From Calycina herbarum (taxonomy: Eukaryota; Ascomycota; Leotiomycetes; Helotiales; Pezizellaceae): DNA of 64,000 bases. Location of the stretch: positions 248,001 to 312,000 of the forward strand of contig LLEY01000009.1 in the NCBI GenBank assembly GCA_001414485.1, given 5' to 3'. Position numbers and translations under genes: made by a program. This document shows, piece after piece, positions 56,822 to 64,000 of the stretch; the stretch's first letter is position 1; the number at the start of each line of letters is the position of its first letter. Below the pieces are notes generated by a model that saw only the letters and a list, made by a program, of their open reading frames with translations, did no database searches and was not told the origin of the DNA.

Positions 56822-57776
56822 GGCTAGTTTGTTGCGATCAGGAGAACACACTTCTCATCATAATGATGGAGAGACCAGGTATAAATCGTAAGCAGAGATG
56901 GAGTCCAAGGCAAATGGTCGAAATTCAATTCCAGTGCTGGCCTCGCTGGCATTTTAACCTAGTATATACTGAACTGAAACCATGCCAATCTAAGAGCGTC
57001 ACATGATACGACCCTGGGTAAACTGACCAATGGTAGGGTATCCTTTCATCTCTTTACGGAGCATCCCAGAGCATGAATTCAGGGTCTCTCCTAAAAGTTG
57101 CAGTAAATATATCATATTTATTATGAAGTCATTTATCATACTTTCAAATGAACAAATTAACTTATAACAAGAGTAATAAAAAAAGATGGAATGTCTGATA
57201 TGAAGTCGCTTACCATACTTATCATAGCTATTTGGAATAATCTTAGATAACAAATAAAGATTCGATGAGAGTAGAAACAAGAGAAAAAGCGTAAAATTAC
57301 TTATCGTCTAATGTAAAATTGTTTAATTCGATTGTTCCAGCGAATTAGAACAATTCTTGGACAACAGAACTTTATAACAACGAGAGCTGAGGGCAGGTGA
57401 AGTATCTACTGCCGCTTTTATTGTCTACCGTGGGGGCGCCAACTGAGTTACTACAGTTCCCTCGCTACCACGTTGTTTTTTATTTACAAAGTCGCTGGAG
57501 AATTGTGGTCAGACAAGGAACTAGAAAAAGGAAAATAACCATATCCCCAGCAGGGCGGCATCCCACAGGCGGTCATTCTCTCATCTTCACTTTTAACAAA
57601 CTCCAATTCCACACTCCTTGGATACTGGACTTCCAGACTCTTCGTTGCCCTCGAAACCTGCCAAACGCCCTTCTAGTCTCCCCCTTGACAATGTCTAGAG
57701 ACCACAAACCAGTTCCATCCAAGACGACCTCGTCCTCAAACTCACAAAAATCTATTTTTCCCAAACATCCAAGCAT
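56822..57776. other. Convergent intergenic region, AT-rich
   Basis: No gene. 57100-57330 is AT-rich with several TTATCATA/GTCGCTTACCATACTTATC-type near repeats. The frame at 57397-57780 lacks an ATG start and domain. Confidence 0.45.
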
Positions 57777-58951
57777 CTAAAACCCCCTAACCTTATCAAC
57801 CTGATTCACAAACCCACCCCCTTCACTCAACTTGCCCAAATTGGTTTCCAAAACCCCCAACAACCTCGCACTATGTTTGGTACTCCTCCAACTAATATGC
57901 GGACTAATAAACAGATTCTTCGCCTCCCAAAGCGGATGACCCTTCGGCAACGGTTCCGGATCCGTGACATCAACCGCCGCACCTCGAATCCATCCCTCCT
58001 CAAGAGCTTCGATGAAAGCATCCGTTTTGATGATAGGACCACGTCCAATATTGGAGATAAAAGTCTTCTTCTTTTTGAGAATCTGGAATTGTTCTTTGCC
58101 TATCATCCCCGTAGTCTGGGGTGTAAGGGGGAGAGAGATAATTAAAAGATCGATATCTTGCTCTAGGAAATTATTGAGGGAAGCGGTGTCACTTCCGGAA
58201 TACCAATTTGACGGTAACAAACCATCAGGGTCTCCTGTTCCGGGGACGACGTAGGAATCATCAACTTTGGATTCAGGCGTGAGACGAGGACGCATTGTGA
58301 AGACTATTATGTCCATTCCGAAAGCTTTTGCTACGCGTGCGCATTGGCGACCTATGGCTCCGTAACCGAGGATACCGCTAGAAAGAAAAAGGTTAGATGA
58401 GAGGATGGGGAGGGGAAGGGAGGGGACGTACATTCTCAGACCGACGGAATCTTCAACCGGGGGAACGGTATTTGGGATCCATTCTTCTTCTCTCATTGCT
58501 TCTGCGTAGCGAGGTAGTTGATGTTGAAAAGACAAGAAAGTAGCGAAAACCCATTCCGTTATTTGAGGTCTAGATCCATCAGCATCTTTCCCCTCTCCGA
58601 TCTCACTCTCTCATAAATTGGAGAGACTCACGGATGCGTCCCGTTACTAGTACAAAATACCACATCCTCTTTCTCATATATCCCCTTCCCAAAACAATGA
58701 TTCGCACCCGAACTCGTCAACTGCACCAATTGCAACCTAGGAACCTCTGCCGGTTCAGGAATGATATCCCAAGTTAAAAGTGCCGTTGTGTCTTCCCAGA
58801 TTCCTTTAGGTAAATCCCTACCACTGCTGCTGACATTATGCCATAGAATCTGCAAACCAGGGTGCTTGGCTTGTAAATTGGGGATGAAGTCGGCGGGTGG
58901 GTCGTACCACAATAATATGACTACTTTGTGACCTTCCAGTTTGGGGTTCAT
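57777..58951 (-). CDS. D-isomer-specific 2-hydroxyacid dehydrogenase
   Basis: Three exons, 58951-58632, 58569-58432 and 58377-57777, 352 aa. The N-terminal catalytic domain (VVILLWYDPPADFI) has the substrate loop VQLTSSGANHCFG. The NAD(P)-binding motif is GILGYGAIGRQCARVAKAFG. The catalytic triad is present: Arg in ISNIGRGPI, Glu in VDVTDPEPLPKGHPLW, His in LFISPHISWRS. It oxidises or reduces 2-hydroxy/2-keto acids (for example glyoxylate or hydroxypyruvate) in the cytosol; the exact substrate is not deducible. An Arg-rich NADPH pocket (MRPRLTP) at the end of beta-2 hints at NADPH rather than NADH. Confidence 0.92.
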
Positions 58952-59371
58952 TTTAAAAAAGAGACGGGTAAAAGGGATCTCGGATGATAAAACTGTGTAT
59001 TTCTTTCTGTGAGATTTTGAGGATGGAGTAATGATATGCTTATCAAGTGCAAGGTGTAGATATGAGTCAGCAAATTATTACTCCCATCTATCATATCCAA
59101 CAAGAGTGGGAGGTGGGAACATTGATACTCATGGGGTACCTAGTAGCGGCCGGTATTCGGATATCATATGGAGACTCTGAACTTCTTTAGCTTAATTGAA
59201 AGAATGCTCATTTACATAAAAAGCTTGAGTACGAGGAAGTGAAAGGGAAAGTAAAATCTGGTAAAAATAATGTCGAGAAACGCAAACAGGGGTATCTATT
59301 TAAGGAAACAAGAAGCGACATGAAAGCAAATTATAATCCTCCAGCTACCATATAACAAACTCTAACTTTAT
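58952..59371. other. Intergenic, no gene
   Basis: About 420 bp between two minus-strand genes. It presumably holds the promoter of the dehydrogenase. No clear site seen. Confidence 0.5.
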
Positions 59372-61205
59372 CTACGCCGGGATTTTGTTAGTTTCGAAAT
59401 GACTAGCTGCCCTGATCCGTGGGCCCCATTTATAGAAAACCCAAGGTATAGGCAACATTGCGACGGATATAAAACCAAGGAGACTCGTAGCCCATCCGAT
59501 TCCCAGATGGCGGTACACTGTTGCCATTAGCAAAAAAACATATATATCTACACAGACAAATACATACTCGCAAATGTGAAAAGAGGAAATGTAGCGCCCA
59601 GAATATATCTCAATAATGCATTCGCAGCAATGGCGGAAGCAGCTGTGAGAGCCGCGTAGGTATCAATAAGATATAAGCATGCACTGATCTATTGTCTGTT
59701 AGCAAGGCATCTGACCTAGTGGAAAGAATGACGTACAAAAATACATAAGTTACCCCATGCAAAAGGTATCATCCCGAGGATTGGAACGATCCAATGAACA
59801 TTTGCCTTGGCCGACCATGCAAACCTGTGAAATTTAACATATGCAAGCTAAATGTGCAAAGGACGACCATACCAAAACAACCCGATGGGAAGGCCGAATG
59901 CACCAAGCATGGCAGCAGGTAATCGATGTTCCGGAGCAACAATACCAGTATTACCTTCACGCGCAGCTTTAACCCACTCCTTCTGGTAGACGAGATTATC
60001 GCAAATAATTGTTGTGGGAACCGCTAAAGTACATCCAAGTCCTACTCCCAAAAATACAAGTCCTGTCATTCCCCGGTCGAAATGGTATACTAAACTGAAA
60101 ACGTATGGAACACTAGCGAAGAATGTAAAGAGAACTGCGAAGTTGAAAGCAACATATATACTCAAGAACGAAACGATGGGTTCAGTGAACAGCATCTTCG
60201 TAGGTCGGAGTAGCGTAATGAATACAACTCCGAGGAGTAATTTTGATGCGGGGGGCTTCGCTTCGTTTGTAGTTTTTGGGTCTACTTCCTCCTTCTTTGC
60301 TCTTCTTGACAGGATGGTCTTGAGATATGTTTCTTCCAAAAAGAATACCGGGATGTATGTCAGGACGATGATGATTGCCAAGGTGTATTGCGACCACTTC
60401 CAGCCATTATCTTGTGTCACGAACCCCCCAACGACTGGTCCAAGTGCGGGACCTGGAGATCCATGTTAGTTTGGTCCCGAGGTAAATGGGAGTCCCACAC
60501 GGATTACTTGCCTAGAAATGGAACAAAAAGCATGAACGTTCCAGCAACAGCTCGGTGCTTTGGGTGGAACAAATCGGCAGAAGTACCAGCAGTGACAGGA
60601 AGCGTAGCTCCGCCGAAGAAACCGGCAAAAAACCGGAGGATACATAATGCTGTGATATTTGGAGAGAATCCAGCGGCAAGTGCAAAAACTGCTGAAATGG
60701 GAGGCGAAGCTCTGTAGGTACCTAGTCTGCCAAACATTTCACTGATCTGATAATGATTTAGTAGAAGTTAATGAGGAGTGGTTGATACATACCGGTGCGC
60801 TGATCATTGGACCAAAAGACAGCCCAAGAACATAGGTTGTGAGTGGCAGTATGGCGACAGTATTGGAGACATGAAAGTCTTTCATGACATCGGGGATAGC
60901 TGGTGTATATATCGAACTTCCAAAGGCACTAGCAATATCTTAGCTACGGTTTTCCGGAATGAGGAGGATACTTGCATTACAAAACACATCAGTGAGGGGA
61001 TCCCCATATTGTAACATTTCTTGGGCGTTGACCAATTGAGAGGAAGAGAAGTGTCTATGACATTCTGTACTGTTCCGTTCTGAGCATTCGAATTTGAATT
61101 CGTCTCTACGGCATGCTTTCCAGAAGTTTGGGTGGAAAGGCGGACATGCTCCAGGCTAACCTTGGAAGGAACCGGCATAAGCTCTACATCATTCGAATTC
61201 GCCAT
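59372..61205 (-). CDS. MFS transporter, DHA1 drug:H+ antiporter type
   Basis: Seven exons: 61205-60976, 60928-60793, 60746-60512, 60452-59873, 59824-59737, 59688-59568, 59517-59372, total 511 aa. Landmarks: NWSTPKKCYNMGIPSLMCFV at TM1, IYTPAIPDVM, YVLGLSFGPMISAPISEMFGRLGTY (motif A), RFFAGFFGGATLPVTAGTSADLF, PALGPVVGGFV (motif C) and PIGLFWFAWSAKANVHWI, which is restored by intron 4. Twelve TM segments are expected. It should export drugs, polyamines or metabolites through the plasma membrane. Introns 1 and 3 both start with GCAAGT; GT alternatives break the frame. No lesion seen. Confidence 0.9.
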
Positions 61206-62492
61206 TTCTGGTTGTAAAAACCTTCAAAAGGTAGTGAAACAGACGAGATTACTCATGGAAAAGGCACTGTTTTAAGATGGCTTGAAAAAGAACCAACTTC
61301 GAACGAGCAGCGGAGCGCGGGAGTTCGCGCCTGCCCTCCTCACCGAGCTGAACGTTGGACATTTTCTTCATATAGACAAACCTCCGACGAAACAATCCCA
61401 CGACCCAGACATCGACTTGTTATCAACGCCACATATCGCAGAATCCAACGGCAATTGCATCAAGCCTCCATCGATAGGCCGCTAATGTAAATGCGCCGCA
61501 ATGTTGGACCGTCTCATGTTGGACGTCAAGCTTCGATATTACCCGGTCGAATGGCATGCAGCAAGTGTCACTATTGTACATTTAACGATCGCACATTGGC
61601 TAGGTTTGAAGCTACATCTGCATACATGTACTATTTGTAGAGAGACAGAGCGATGTGCGACTCGTGATGGAAATCTGACCGAAGTAGCCCTGTTTCCGAT
61701 GTTGACAAGGTATCTGACCCATGATAGCGTGCTACTTTACGAGTTTGCTGACCCTCATTGCAACTACAAGTTCGGTAACAGAAGAAGAAAAGTTGATGGA
61801 ATTAAAAGGTTGTGGCTATCGCGTTATCAACCAAATTCCTGCCCAAGTGGTTCATGGAAGAAGGTCAGATGACCCGCAAGTCGGCAACCCGATTGGTGAA
61901 CAACGTTCCGATCCTGAGCACAAGTAAATTTCAATTCTTCCCATGTTATAGAATGACTTAATTAGATAAATATTACGCCGCTATTAAGTTCTATATTCAT
62001 TCTCGATAATCTTTTACTAAACATTGTTAAATAATTATAAGTATTTAATTTTAAATTAAGAATTATAAGATGTGAAAAGGATATTCCAAGGTTGATATAC
62101 CAGGAATCTCTCGGTATAGAAAAGGGAACTTTCAGGGCCGAAGGTCGCGAACAAGTCGGGACGGAAGCAGCGACACTAAGTCCTTTCACCTAGGCTGGAC
62201 ATAAAGGAAGTAATTTCTTCATGAGCATTGAATCAACGTGTTTTCTGCCTAGTCAAAGCATCATAATGAGATATGCAAAGTAATGTCATGATGTCTAAGT
62301 TGATACGTAGTACCATCGGTTGTAACCCCTCCTTGCGATGAGGTTTGGCCGCTCTCAGCAAAAAGCGGCAATACACAGACACTTCAGGCTCGCGCCTGCC
62401 TACTATCTCGTTGTCCCAGCTGTCTAGGGCAATTCAAGTAAATTGTTCTAAACACTTGGAACAACATTGATTGGCGCCATCTGAAGGCTTGC
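61206..62492. other. Intergenic, no gene
   Basis: 1.29 kb. 61950-62075 is markedly AT-rich and TpA-rich and could be a RIP-touched relic. Other frames (61501-61872) have no domain. Confidence 0.45.
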
Positions 62493-63946
62493 ATGGGCTG
62501 CGAAAAGAGCTTCAGAAGGCAGGACGCGCTTGATGAACATATCGACAACGTCCATGCTACCGATCCCAAACTTCAGCTTCAACTATGGAGAAACTTCAGT
62601 CGCATGACGGCAAGCCTTTGCGATCAAGACTCTGTTGACTACAAATCCGTGCCCCAAAAGGAGCCAATGACGACAACATTTTTCCGGTTTCCTCAGCTTC
62701 CCATCGAGATTCGTCTCAGTATATGGACTCACGCACTCCCTGGTCCTCGTATCATGCATTTCAACGTTCTTGAAAAGCGGCCTCGCATGGCCCATCACGC
62801 CACTATACAACTGCTTGCAGTTTGTCGCGAGTCGCGCGTTCTCGCTCTCAGGTAAGAATCCTGAGCTTTGCTCTACGTACACTCCCTCCCTTGATTGCCT
62901 CAGAAACTCTTAGGCAATATGAAGAATTGTGCGAGAGCGTTTAGAAGAATTGAGAAGTTGGGTTCCTGATTCTTCTAGACCTTGTCGGACAATGGATGTA
63001 GTTGTCCTAGACCTTTTCACACAATATCTACAAAAGTGTACTCAGAGGAAAGCCCGTCTCTCAGGAATAAGCCATGAGTTAAACATTTATACCCATCTTT
63101 AAAATAGTTTCTACTGCCAGACCCTCACAACTACTCGCCTCCCTCAAGGCATCTACATCCGCCCTTCTACTGATATACTCTTGATTTCCAAGGAGGAATG
63201 TGACCACGATGACGATTCTCCAACGCAAGGAATGAGAAGTGCTTTTCTGGAATTCAACAACCTTGAAAACGTACAAAATATCGCCTGGAAAGGGCATGGC
63301 TAGTAGGTCAGCTTACATCCACGCCGGCGCGTGTAATTGGGGCACTTTTCCTGCCATCAAAGCCTTGATAATTCAAGCTACTCTCGACGAGTTAAACAGG
63401 GAGGTGGATAATCGCAATGATTGGGTCGGGTGTGTAAAAGTGGCAGTCGAGGCCTTTGAAAAATCGGGATGGGAGACACATAAAAAGAGTTTGGCGTTTT
63501 ACCAGATTGCACAATGTTCTGCCAGATTTGTTGTGCCTCGGGACAAATCTCTGCCATGGACATGGAGGGAGGCCCAATCGCACGCAGAATACAAAGCATG
63601 GGAATCTCTGGAGGAGTGTCGTCATCAACGCATTCAGAATATCGAACAGTCGGATGCTGATGATTTTGCTGATTTGGTAACCTGGGCTGGGATTCCCCAG
63701 AATCTCTCAGTTGCTTCGCCTTACGATTGTTCAGATCATGATTGGGAAGATGGTTCGGGTAATGATTCGGAAGATGGCTTGGATGATGAAAAATGCGTTA
63801 CCGACATACGAAACGTCTATCTGGTCTCGGATTACAATGAACGAGAGGAGATGTTGGGAAAACTTCGAACCTTTTCTCCAGAACGCCGCGATGGGGTGGC
63901 ATCATACGTTGTTTCCTGCAAGGCCTTCCCATTTAGTCAGTGCTAG
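62493..63946 (+). pseudogene. 2EXR-domain gene with C2H2-like start, decayed
   Basis: At the left a zinc-finger-like CMGCEKSFRRQDALDEHIDN segment precedes the 2EXR domain FRFPQLPIEIRLSIWTHALP, then VCRESRVLAL at an exon end (donor at about 62851). Downstream the family pattern resumes at 63145-63300 (GIYIRPSTDILLIS, FNNLENVQNIAWKG) but ends in TAG. It continues in another frame from 63297 (GACNWGTFPAIKALI) to 63946, with an acidic Asp/Glu/Gly tract. The stretch 62930-63110 does not join them in frame. Stops and at least one frameshift imply a pseudogene; a multi-intron gene is the alternative. Fungal 2EXR proteins have no settled function. Confidence 0.5.
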
Positions 63947-64000
63947 ATATAAGCAAATTGGCATTTGTCGTCAAAGAGAGCACAAATAGTAGGTCCGAAT

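Noticed and set aside
57397..57780. 127-codon plus-strand frame
   Set aside because: No ATG at its start, no domain, and it overlaps the 3' flank of the dehydrogenase.
1..64000. tRNA, rRNA, CRISPR arrays, bacterial operons or ribosome-binding sites
   Set aside because: None seen; the window is fungal nuclear DNA with spliceosomal introns.

Overview
The window is nuclear DNA of a filamentous ascomycete. The signs are many short spliceosomal introns (46-108 nt, GTRNGY donors, CTAAY branch sites), fungal gene families (HSP9/12, siderophore-type MFS, 2EXR, fungal lipocalin-like protein), and a transposon block saturated with repeat-induced point mutation (RIP). The gene set fits Leotiomycetes/Helotiales, but that placement is inference. 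No tRNA, rRNA or CRISPR was seen.

Layout. 1-8340: an AT-rich RIP graveyard. A Ty3/gypsy element (protease, RT, RNase H, integrase, chromodomain) is split by a Fot1/pogo DNA transposon, which is itself split by a 463-bp solo LTR. Removing each insert restores the reading frame of its host. A second 463-bp LTR, inverted, and a second Fot1 fragment lie to the right. At about 8340 the composition changes abruptly to normal DNA.

8341-30432: an accessory-looking region with at least eight small helical/coiled-coil protein genes plus one broken copy (about 100-170 aa). Five share an N-terminal TPLxxAEAK-like motif and a central KYE-EVAE-like motif, and some share promoters and intergenic DNA by tandem duplication. 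Between them lie an O-methyltransferase, a siderophore-type MFS transporter, an AMID/FSP1-like FAD oxidoreductase, a HerA/FtsK-like P-loop ATPase, a 4-TM protein and a MITE. I could not recognise this coiled-coil family; it is the best candidate for something undescribed.

30793-37500: a single-RRM protein, a SAM methyltransferase, a cluster of small RING-IBR-RING (RBR) genes (one intact, one degraded, one relic) and a broken F-box gene.

37954-47443: conserved core genes, namely WDR59/Mtc5 (GATOR2/SEACAT), UBC13 (K63 ubiquitin E2) and a secreted GH51 arabinofuranosidase.

47444-64000: two more small repeat structures, a fourth RBR gene whose first intron lacks an AG acceptor, a secreted bacterial-type solute-binding protein, HSP9/12, a lipocalin-like protein, a D-2-hydroxyacid dehydrogenase, a DHA1-type MFS transporter with two GC-AG introns, and a decayed 2EXR gene.

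Exon models were built by hand from splice consensus, reading-frame closure and remembered family conservation. All summed CDS lengths are multiples of three unless stated. RNA-seq would be the decisive check.
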